The translations under genes were made by a program, and so were the position numbers. DNA of 64,000 bases, from NCBI RefSeq assembly GCF_035046485.1, contig NC_085137.1, positions 442,002,334 through 442,066,333 on the forward strand, read 5' to 3'. Shown here piece after piece: positions 11,690-21,700 of the stretch; the stretch's first letter is position 1; each line of letters begins with the position of its first letter. Below the pieces are notes generated by a model, which worked only from the letters and a program-made list of their open reading frames with translations, was not told the origin of the DNA and ran no database searches. The stretch is from Aedes albopictus. Taxonomy: Eukaryota > Arthropoda > Insecta > Diptera > Culicidae.

Positions 11690-12330
11690 AATTAAAAAAT
11701 TACCTTAATGCCGACCGGTTTCGGGCTCGATGCAGCCCATCTACGGGACAATGTCTGACTGATTGCGTTGTTCCAAGTTGGGAGAGAGAGAATGCTACTA
11801 CTGCTGCTGGTGGTGGTTCGTGTCGACGAGATCGAATAGACTCGACATGATGGGAGGATCGTCTTCATTCATCAGCGGTTTTTGGGTATTGCTGATAAAC
11901 ATTGACTCCCATGCGTTTAAGTGGGAAGCTTTCCTCACAGTTTTCACGAGCTTCGCACTTCCCCAATCTATTTCGTGATCGGTTTCCACCGTATGAGCCG
12001 CCACGTTCGATTCGTTGCTCTTCTTAGACACCACGGCGTTCTTATGTTCCCTTATGCGGACTTTGACTTTCCGGCGGGTTTGTTCAATCTAAACCGCCGG
12101 ACAGTCTTTGCAGGGAATCTGGTATATGCCAGACTGCTCGTCAGGTGGAACCTTGTCTTTGAGGTTTCAAAGCAGGTCACGCAGAGTGTTCTCACTTTTG
12201 TGGACAACGTGTAACCCTTGTCGGTGAAGTGTGGTTTTTATGGGGTTCGTTATTTTCGGGTAGAATGGCAGGCTCACTCTTTTGACTTCTTTGGTGTCCG
12301 GCTGGAGGTTAGTTACACTAGCGACGAAAC
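11690..12330 (-). pseudogene. Penelope-like element, 3' end with GIY-YIG endonuclease remnant
   Basis: Read on the minus strand, a cysteine motif (IPCKDCPAV, about 12125-12092) is followed by a region that fits the C-terminal GIY-YIG endonuclease of Penelope-like retroelements. This includes IREHKNAV and a downstream frame (11798-12034) with HTVETDHEIDW and an N-A-W-E-S motif. In this family the endonuclease nicks DNA for target-primed reverse transcription. The copy is dead: the Tyr codon of the expected YIG motif is a TAG stop (12089-12091) and the Gly is Glu. Upstream sequence to about 12330 looks like the preceding linker with several stops. The reverse transcriptase is missing. Just downstream of the frame is a hammerhead-like hairpin. 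Confidence 0.75.
11715..11746 (-). other. Hammerhead-like hairpin motif downstream of the Penelope remnant
   Basis: On the minus strand GGGCT, loop GCATCG and AGCCC form a stem directly followed by GAAACC. It is preceded by a degenerate core (GTAGAT where CTGAAGA-N is expected). Penelope-like elements are known to carry hammerhead ribozymes. This copy has a damaged core and an extra base before the stem, so activity is unlikely. Confidence 0.45.
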
Positions 12331-12359
12331 AGATCTCTGGATCTTCTGGATGACCGCTG

Positions 12360-14900
12360 GTTTATGATCTTAGCAACAAATTTGTATGTAAAACGCAAAC
12401 TCGATATTAATCTCGTGAATAAAATGGATGAAGAGTTAGATAATGACCATGCAGTTTTTCTTGTCCGGTCATTTTGAGATAATCCGCCCTTTAACTTTTA
12501 TCACAGCAGTGATGAGCGTGGTTTAAACGTTTTCAATTAAGTTAATTCCCTTTTACTTCGCAGTACTTCCCCAGGCGACGTCAAGCGAAAAGCTAACTAA
12601 CTATATCGTAATGAGATTTTCCAAGAATTAATGGTAATTACGCTAACAAGCGGGATCATCGTCATGAAGGTGGAAACAGATTGTAGGTACACATTGACGG
12701 CCCTTCTGAGAAACGATGAGTTTGTCACGAATTGACAGCAAAGCAAACACCTATCAAATCCCAGTTTTTTTTAAATCGGCAATCACAAATCCAAGCCATC
12801 AATATCGGGATTAAATCTGGACCAATGGAATTCAAATTTCAACAACAACACGTCCGTTTCTTTATTTTGCGGTCTGATCCAACCAATCTGCCGATTTGCG
12901 TGCACAGTACACACACAATTCATTTTTCACTAGTTCCGAAATCGTGCCAGATTCTGATCCCGTTCCTCACATTACAATCCCCCAATACCTCCACCACCAT
13001 TAGTTTGTAAATAAATCCTTTTGCTGGAAAACCGCAGAAAAACGTGCCGGAACAAACCCACTGCAGCATGAATAATTTATGATTTACACGCCATTCGTTG
13101 GCTAGAGGCGCGAGGTGACGAGGACTGGCGCTGGAAATGCTAGTGACACCAACCGTTTACCGCGTTACAGTTTATTTATAGTTGGGCACATAGTTTGGCA
13201 TGAGTTCTTTAACTTTTTCAAACATCTAGATTCTAGATAGTGAGAACGCAAATTGCTTTATTTTTTTGGTGATTTGTGTTTTTTGTTACATAGCAACCAT
13301 ATAGGTAGTGTGATGTGCGAGGAAAGTTTCGAGTAGTAACTATTTTTTAGGAGGATAAATTCTAAATTGTTTTCGTTCTACAGAAAAGTATTTTTGTTGT
13401 TTGGTTTCTCAACAATCGTCTGTGGGCAGCAAACGTCTTTATGGAGACGCATGGTAGATCTCTGTTGGACTAAGAGTCTTGAAGAAATATCTTATCCTAT
13501 ATCCAACCACTTTAGACTTGGTCACTAGATGGCGCAAATGCTGTTGCAAAGTTTATATATTCCCGCTGTTTATGAGTCCAATTTCAAATGTAAAGAAAAT
13601 TCATTTTCTCGACATCATAGCCATGTTTTAAAGTTTGAAGTTTGTGCCCGGCTTCATACGGTGCACTACAAACCCACCAAGTATTGCGACAAAATGGCTG
13701 TAACAAGATGTAATGGACTCGAGGGTATAAGACTTTTGGTAAATGAATAATAGACATCTTCGTTGTAAAACCAAAACATGCTTTTAAATTTATGGTAGAT
13801 TTAACAGTTAACTTATTCATAACATAAGATACTGTCATCGACTGACTCGTTTCCAATCTCCATTCTATCCGGCATACGTCTAAAATAAAGAATAAAAATG
13901 TCAATCCTTCCACAATATACGTCATTCTAACTAAACGATTCCCAACGCGTGATTGGAGAACAAACCCATCATTCCGAAAAATCAACCATTCACAACAATC
14001 CGCCGCAATCACCGTTCCCGGTCTCGCTTGACTTCATACCAAAGAGGCAATCCGACTGGAATTGAAATATGAAATCCCCGAATCCCAACCGTCATTATGC
14101 AAAATGCCAATCATTGAGTGACTAGTGGAGCTCCGTCTTCCGTAAGAATGCGCTTCGATTCCGCTTCGATCTGCTGCTGCTGTGGTTCGATTCATATTTC
14201 CGAACTGAGCAGCCAGCAGTCTTCCTTTATGAATTGCAAGCAATTTGTGAACGCAACGCAGCTAAATCCCGCCCATGAAGACGCAAAGACGCAGAGACGC
14301 GATTCGACGGGGACAACCATCTGTTGCCGGTGTTCAGTCAGATGATCAAACGACGCTGGTTGCAGTTGTGTGTGATTTGAAATAGGGGAATTCAGGGTCA
14401 AATGGCCCTACGAACACAGAAAACGTCTTCAGCATGTTGCAACCGATATTCACACAAAATTACTAAATTTCTATCAGATCTCATCCTAATTAAACCATAA
14501 CGAGCCCTAGCCCTTCAATAAAATATTGTTTTGTACTTTCATCGATAAATAAAGAACGCCTGGTGGTGAAATACTACCAAGTCATACAATTTTTCCACAA
14601 TTTGGTTTGAGATGCCATCAAATTAGTGGGCATGGTTTTATAAACGGGTTCTTGTAGGAATCATTCTGGGGTTTTAATTCAAAAGTATGAAATATTTTCC
14701 TATACTTAAGGTTTCCAAGAATTCACCAAAAATGTCATTGTAAGGCTTCTCCAAGAGTCTCGTCGAAAGCATTGTCCTTTGATCCTTACACATAATTGAT
14801 CGACAAATCATCCAAAGCGTTAATTGTTGAAAATTATTCTTCCTACTTTTAAGAAACTATACTAAAAGTAAACCCTTTACAAGATACTTTGGAAACATCA
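12360..14900. other. Unassigned DNA without a recognisable gene
   Basis: About 2.5 kb with base composition less repetitive than its surroundings. The longest frames (for example 13584-14012 minus, 142 codons, and 12732-13010 plus, 92 codons) have no domain or codon pattern I recognise and overlap antisense frames. It could be genuine unique intergenic or intronic DNA. I see no RNA gene. Confidence 0.5.
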
Positions 14901-14904
14901 CCTT

Positions 14905-16590
14905 TGTTATTTCATTTTTCATTCAATTATTTAGTTCACATCAAATTCATGATAATACTGAATCAACAATTTGCCGCCATAATACTCGATTTGCAGCTGC
15001 AGCTCTCCAACGTCGGCACGCCCAACACTCGCCAGATCACGCTCCACCTGGTCCGCCCATCGTGCTCTCTGCGCTCCACGCCTTCTTGTACCAACCGGAT
15101 GGTTAGCAAACACCAACTTTGCAGGGTTGTTGTCCGGAATTCTTGCAACATGCCCTGCCCACCGTATCCTTCCAGCTTTGGCCACTTTCTGGATACTGGG
15201 TTCGCCGTAAAGTGCAGCGAGCTCGTGGTTCATCCTTCTCCGCCACACACCGTTCTCCTGCACACCGCCGAAGATCGTTCTTAGCACCCGTCGCTCGAAA
15301 ACTCCGAGTGCTTGCAGGTCCTCCTCGAGCATCGTCCATGTCTCGTGTCCGTAGAGAACCACCGGTCTTATTAACGTCTTGTACATGGTACATTTGGTGC
15401 GGGGGTGAATCTTTTTTGACCGCAGTTTCTTCTGGAGCCCATAGTAGGCACGACTTCCACTGATGACACTAGTTTACAAAATAAAATGAAAGTCGTGAAC
15501 TTCTGTCAACGACCAAAATTTTTAAAGCACAATTTAGGGCTGATTTCGAAACCGTGCTTTAAAAAATTTAAAGTAGAGCAGTTTTTGAGTTTTAGGTCAA
15601 TATCGAGTTTTACAACTTTTAAAAATATGGAATTTACTAAAATTCAAATATCTTGCGTTTTGTTCAACCATTTTCAAATCTTTTTTCATAAATTAAAAGC
15701 TGAATGCAATACCATTTGATCATCTGAATGCAGGTTTTGCGTCAGATTGATGAAATTCAAGATATTGGCGAGTTTTAGGGACGATCTTCTTAAATTTTAG
15801 CCAAATTTCAAAAAATATATGAAGAAATGTATTTTTTTCAATAAGAAAGAAACAATCTAAAAATTCTTTCTCAACGTTTATTTAACATATCATATGTAGG
15901 CAAGTTACAGTAAAAAAATCAGCTCAATCGGAGCATTGATTACGGAGAATGAGATGTGTAAAGTGAGCGACGTTGCTTAAAAATAGAACAAAAATCGATT
16001 CCAAATCACCAACCTTGTATGGAAAGTCGAAAAAAATTCCGCTCTACTGTAATTTTTTTCCTTCGCGTTTTCGAACTCAGGGCATGATTCTACACCAAAA
16101 ATGATCATCAGCTTACCGAGTTCAAAAATGCTGTAAACTAGTGTGATGCGCCTTCGTATTTCACGGCTCACGTTATTGTCAGCCGTTAGCAAGGAACCGA
16201 GGTAGACGAATTCTTCTTCCACCTCGAAAGTATCCCCGTCTATCGTAACATTGCTGCCAAGGCTTGTCCTGTCTCGCTCAGTCCCACCTACCAGCATGTA
16301 CTTTGTCTTAGCCGCATTCACCACCAGTCCGACCTTTGCTGCTTCACGTTTCAGGCGGGTGTACTGTTCTGCCACCGTTCCAAATGTTCTGGCTATAATA
16401 TCCATGTCATCCGCAAAACAGACAAATTGGCTGGATTTCGTGAAGATCGTACCTCGGCTGTTGAGCCCGGCTCGTCGCATAACACCTTCCAGGGCGATGT
16501 TGAATAGTAGGCAGGAAAGTCCATCACCTTGTCGTAGTCCCCGTCGAGATTCAAATGAACTGGATAGCTCATCCGAAATCCCACCTTTGT
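14905..16590 (-). pseudogene. Truncated LINE (family A, copy 1), C-terminal reverse transcriptase part
   Basis: A 5'-truncated non-LTR retrotransposon. From its upstream end it holds the RT motif RRGLRQGDG (about 16550), the catalytic box CFADDMDIIA (about 16420), a VVNAAKTKYM motif, then an EFVYLGS block (about 16200). After an inserted MITE (15467-16143) come LYGHETWTMLEEDLQALGVF and the terminal RIRWAGHVARI region (15386-14931). Frameshifts break the frame. The 3' end near 14910 has an AATGAA-type tail. The same family occurs at 33422-35747 on the plus strand. The element encoded copy-and-paste machinery; this fragment cannot act. The clade is not assigned. Confidence 0.85.
15467..16143. 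mobile_element. CACTA-type (CMC superfamily) MITE inside the LINE, 677 bp
   Basis: The insert begins CACTAGTTTACA and ends TGTAAACTAGTG, a perfect 12-bp terminal inverted repeat with the CACTA...TAGTG hallmark. It is flanked by TGA at 15464-15466 and 16144-16146, a 3-bp target duplication as expected for CACTA elements. The sister LINE copy at about 35235-35250 shows the uninterrupted site. Subterminal motifs such as AGTAGAGC recur inverted near both ends. No transposase frame. Chapaev-type elements also begin CAC but make 4-bp duplications. Confidence 0.85.
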
Positions 16591-16689
16591 TATATTAGGG
16601 ATCAATAAGAAAAAAATTCTTATTTTTCCATTCCAAATAAAACAACTTTTTACCATCGCATGTTAATCGCATGTAAGATATTTCCTTTT

Positions 16690-17957
16690 TTTTTTCCAAA
16701 GATTTATTCGGACACTTTCTTCAAGGAAAGGAAATTTCACTACAGATTCCTCCAGGAACGCCACAAGAAAATATATTACAAAATGTTGCATGTTGCTTCT
16801 GAAGTCCCTCTAGATTTTTTTTTTCTGAAGTTCTTCCACAGATTTTTTTGAAAATTCTTCAAAAGAAAGTTTTTTTCAGGCATTCCTTTAGAAAACATTC
16901 AAAGATTCTTTCAGGCTTTCCATCAGAAAATCTATCAAAAATTTTTTTAAATATTTTTCAGGAATTTCTTTGAAACTTTCTCAAGGATTTCTCTAGAAAT
17001 TCTCTGATTCTTTCAAACAATCTTACAAAAATTTATTTCGAAATTTTCTTCAAGATATGCTCTAGTCTTTTATTTTTAGGTTTCTTTAGAAATTACACTT
17101 GTGATTCTTTTCGAAATGTCGCAAAGAATTCTTTAAGAAAATATTGCATTATTTACTTTAGAAAGCCCTCCATATATTTTCATCCAATATTTCTCCAAAG
17201 ATTCCTTCAGAAATTCTTCTAGAAATTGTACTTGAGATATCTTGAAGGATTCCTTCAGAAAACCTCCTATAGATTTTTTCAGTGATTCTTTGAATATTGT
17301 CTTTCGAAAATCCTACAATGCATTCATCAGAAAGGCTTCCAGGAAGTTTTCCACAGAATCCTTCAAAAATTGGTCTAAAGATTTCTCCAGAAGTTTCTCA
17401 TTAGAAAATTGTCTATAGAATTTTTCAGAAAATAATCCAGCGATTTTTTCAATAAAATAAATCGTTCAGAGATTCATTCTTATACTTCTTATAATTGTTG
17501 AGATTTCTTTAGAAATTCATTAAAGAATTTTTCAGACATTTCGATGCTTTAAAAAAATCTTCCATAGATTCCTTATCTTAGATAATCCTCTAGGAATTAC
17601 CCAAGAAATCTCTCCAGGGGTTCTTTTGGAAAATCTTCCACATAAAACTTTAAACAAAATTTATAGTGATTCTCTTACAAATTCTTTCAGAAACCCTTTT
17701 AGAAATATTTCTTCAAAATATTTCAGAAATCTTTTCAGGGATTTCTTTATAATTTTTTTATAGATTCCACAAAAAAGTGCCCCCTTTTCCTTCAGAAATT
17801 CTTCCTGGATTTCCTGACGTAATTTCTCCTAGAATGTTTCACAAAATCTTCTGAGGATATCATCAGAAATTCTTCCTTAAGAAATTTAAAGAATTCTCAA
17901 GAAAATCTTCATTGCACTGTCTTCGAATTTGTTGCGAAATTCCTCAAAGAAATCCTC
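16690..17957 (+). repeat. 12-bp repeat array, left part of the large array
   Basis: Diverged TTCTTCAGAAAT/CCAGGAATT units at 12-bp spacing, AT-richer than the array at 5 kb. The array is cut at 17957 by the BEL element and continues at 25877 in the same polarity. The last five bases, TCCTC (17953-17957), are the left target duplication of the BEL insertion. Confidence 0.78.
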
Positions 17958-18706
17958 TGTTGTGGATCGGAGGGTTTCAGGGCAGGTAAAACACTTCCTT
18001 TAGCAGTTCTTTACAGACGCAGCTCAAAGCTGTAATTTATTTAATGTTTCATTAGTTTAAGTTCAAGTTTTAGTTACATTTTATCGCAAACTTACATTCA
18101 GTGGCCTTCTGCCTAATTTAGGAAACCTCGATTCTCAACAATCAGCTTGTTCACCTTAACCTATCGAATGCATGTTTTAGTATTTAAGAACAAATTCAAG
18201 TGTACATATAGTTTTAAGTTTCAAGAACTAGGATCTTCAAATTAGGATAGTTTTAAGGTACTAGTTATTTAATTTAGGTTATCAAATTTTAGCATATAGT
18301 TAACTCACGGTTCAGAATAAACGTGTTACTAAGCATCGGTAATGCGTTGTCTACCCTGCCAGAATTCTTCTCCGTCCGGCTTCGTTGGCAAATTACAGCT
18401 GCTGGAAGAAGGTCTGCAGATCAATATTTGACCTTAGTCAGGCCAATAAGGCAGCTTACCGTACAAAGAACTCCTGTTCCAACGTCTCTGGTTTTAATCG
18501 AACCACCAGGGAGGAGCTATTTGGGTAGACTTTCACGGCCAAATCACACGGTCATGCAGCAAACAACCTCAACCTCCTTTGTTGTCGCTTTGCTTTACTG
18601 TTCTGGCGTTGACTTTTGTCTGCTGTCGCGATGACGGGTACCGGCAGGGGAGCGCTCGGAATTCACTCCACGACTATCAGTGTTGGAAGATTGCTGGTTT
18701 TTAACA
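17958..18706 (-). repeat. 3' LTR of the BEL element
   Basis: 749 bp, identical to the 5' LTR except for one base. On the minus strand AATAAA lies at 18041-18036, near the 3' end, and is a likely polyadenylation signal. The polyprotein frame ends inside this LTR: its last 37 or so codons (18706-18595) are LTR-encoded. The 103-codon plus-strand frame here is a shadow. Confidence 0.96.
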
Positions 18707-21700
18707 TTCCCCCTCCCGTGTAGTTCCGGGGTTCCTTGTTCCTGATCATCGCGAACTTCCAACAACGCCAGCTTCACCATCGGCCGTTTCAAGATCCCAT
18801 CAGCGGTGCGTATTACTGCGCTTCGAGCCTGGCCATCCTTACCTCGAATGACTTCGACGACACGTCCTCGCAACCATCCATTCCGCTTATTTTCTTCGAC
18901 AATAACGACTAAATCTCCGGGTTCCATAGGCTTCGCGGGCTCAAACCATTTAGTCCGTCTAGTGAGCGTCGGTAGATACTCACGGACCCAACGTTTCCAA
19001 AATAAATCTGCTAGAAACTGGGCCAGCTTCCAGCTGTCCCGTAGCGTGGCACCGTCAGCCACCAGTGAAGTCCGCGGTTGTACCATACCACTTGATCCGT
19101 ACAGCAGAAAATGGTTCGGTGTTAATGCCTCTTGGTTTTCGTTGTCGAGTGGTACGTAGGTCAGCGGCCGTGAATTCACAATCGCTTCGGCTTCCAACAC
19201 TACAGTCTCCAGAACCTCGTCGCTTGGATGACGAGGATGTTCTGAGATGGCTCCCATAGCTGCCTTCACAGAACGCACCATCCGTTCCCAACAGCCCCCC
19301 ATGTGAGGTGCAGATGGGGGATTGAAGTGCCAGCTCGTTCTGGCATTGGTGAAGGTCACAGCGCAGTGTTCGTGAATGGCTTCCATCTGCTCCGTCAACA
19401 GGTTGCTAGCTCCGCGAAAACAGGTTCCGTTGTCTGAGTAGAGGTCTGACGGGAATCCTCTGCGTGCAACGAATCGGCGGATTGCCATCACACAGGACTG
19501 TGTTGAAAGGCTGTACACTATCTCCAGGTGCACCGCTCGTGTAGTCAGACACGTGAAGAGTGCCACCCAGCGTTTCATCAAACTACGACCCTGCTTAACC
19601 AGGATTGGGCCGAAGTAGTCGACGCCAGTGTGGCTGAACGCCCGGATGTGGGGTGTCAACCGAACCTTCGGAAGTGGTGCCATTATTGGTGGTCGTGGGG
19701 TTGACTTACGAAGCCTGCAGGTCTGGCAGCTCCGGGCGACACGTTGTATCAGAGGGCGCAACTTCGGTATTCGAAACTGCTGACGTATTTCGTTGAACAC
19801 CGTTTCACCGTTCTGATGTTTGAACCGTCTGTGGTAACTCTCGACAAGAAGGGCTGTTAGAGTGTGTTCCCTCGGCAAGATAATTGGATATTTCATTCTA
19901 AAGGATACGGTAGGAGCAGCACTAACCCTGCTATTCATCCTTATCACGCCCACGTCGTCCATGAACGGCGACTGTTCGAACAATGGACTGCTCTTCTCGA
20001 TTCGCTTCTGCTTCTTCTCCGGATTCGCCTTGTTGAATTCCAGCACACAGTACTCGTCCGGGAAAGTTTCATACTGCACCTGTCGCCACAGCAAATTTTC
20101 AGCCTGCAGCAACTCCTCGCTGGTCAGCGGTCCCGATTTGCCTCGTGTTCGGAACAACTTCACTGCGCGTAGCAAATACGCCGTCGTGCGTAAAAGGCGG
20201 TTCCAATTCGAGAATCTACTCAAGTCAATCAAAGGCTGTGGCATTTCTCGATGATGTTGAAATCTGGTACGTAGCTCCTCGTCAGTTGTCCATTGTTTCA
20301 CTGGCTGCTCTGGCCATTCGGTTTCGGGCAAGAAGAGATAATCCGGACCCGTGTACCAGCGACTACTCGCACTGAAGCTAGGTCCAACTCCCCACTTCGT
20401 GGCGTCGTCAGCCACATTCTGTTTCGACGGAACGTAGTGCCACTCATCGACGGTAGTAGAATTCAGAATCTCGCCGACACGAAAACCTACGTATGGATGA
20501 TAACGCCTACTATCCGAGCGAACCCACGAGAGAGATGTTCTGGAATCTGTCCAAACGAACCGCTTATCTATGGGCAGATCCAAGGCAGTGCAGATGTTGT
20601 TCAGCAACCAGCTGCCTATCAGGCTGGCTTGCAGCTCTAAGCGGGGGATGGAGAGCGGTTTAAGCGGCGCCACCTTGGTCTTCGCTGCAACTAACACGCA
20701 TCGCACTTCCCTATCGTGGACGATACGCAAATAAGCAACGCAAGCATACGCTAGTTCGCTCGCATCGACAAACACATGAAGTTGTATCCCGCTGTGCAGC
20801 TTACTATTTGCCGCACCGAAGAAACAGCGGGGAACTTCTACTTCACCCAATTGCTTCAGAAGACGTGTCCAATCGTTCCACAGATCATGTAGTTCATCCA
20901 CAATCTTTTCGTCCCAGTCTGTGCCGGATCTCCAAATGTGCTGCATAAGGATCTTGCCGTGAATGATGAAGTGGGCGATAAACCCGTAAGGGTCAAACAG
21001 CGACATAACGAGCCTCAACACCTGTCGTTTTGTGGGCGTGTCTCCTCCTACCAGTAGCGTCGTAAGATCATCTTTCATAGTGGTATCAAAGGTGAACACG
21101 TCAACAGTTGGTTTCCATACCATCCCTAGAACACGCTCCATATCCGGAAATTTATCCAGAATCATTGATTTCTCCTTTACGTTCTCAGTCTCGCCCAAAC
21201 GTTGTAATACTTCGGCCGAATTGGACGAGAAATTCCGGATGTCGAAACCACCTTGTGCGTGAACGAACTTTACATCTTTCACCAATTCGACCGCTTCGTC
21301 GATCGTATCTACACTGTCAAGGTAGTCATCGACGTAATGGGCATTTATGATCGCCTCTGCGGCTCTCGGGAATTGCGATGCGAAGTTCTGGGCGTTGGTG
21401 TTCTTGACGAACTGTGCGGAGCACGGCGAACACGTCGCACCGAAGGTTGCCACGTCCATGACGAAGACCTGAGGGGGCTGATCTGGATGATCTCGATAGA
21501 GGAACCGCTGCGACTGCTTGTCTTGTGGGATGATCCGAACTTGGTGGAACATCTCTCGTATGTCTCCACACACGGCAACTGATCGCTGACGGAACCGCAG
21601 CAGAACCGTGAACAGTGACGTCAGCATGTCTGGTCCTTTGATGAGCATGTCGTTGAACGAAACGCCGTTGACCCGAGCTGCAGCGTCCCAAATCAGACGG

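Noticed and set aside
13584..14012. 142-codon minus-strand frame as a host gene
   Set aside because: No motif recognised and no splice or start context that I can defend.
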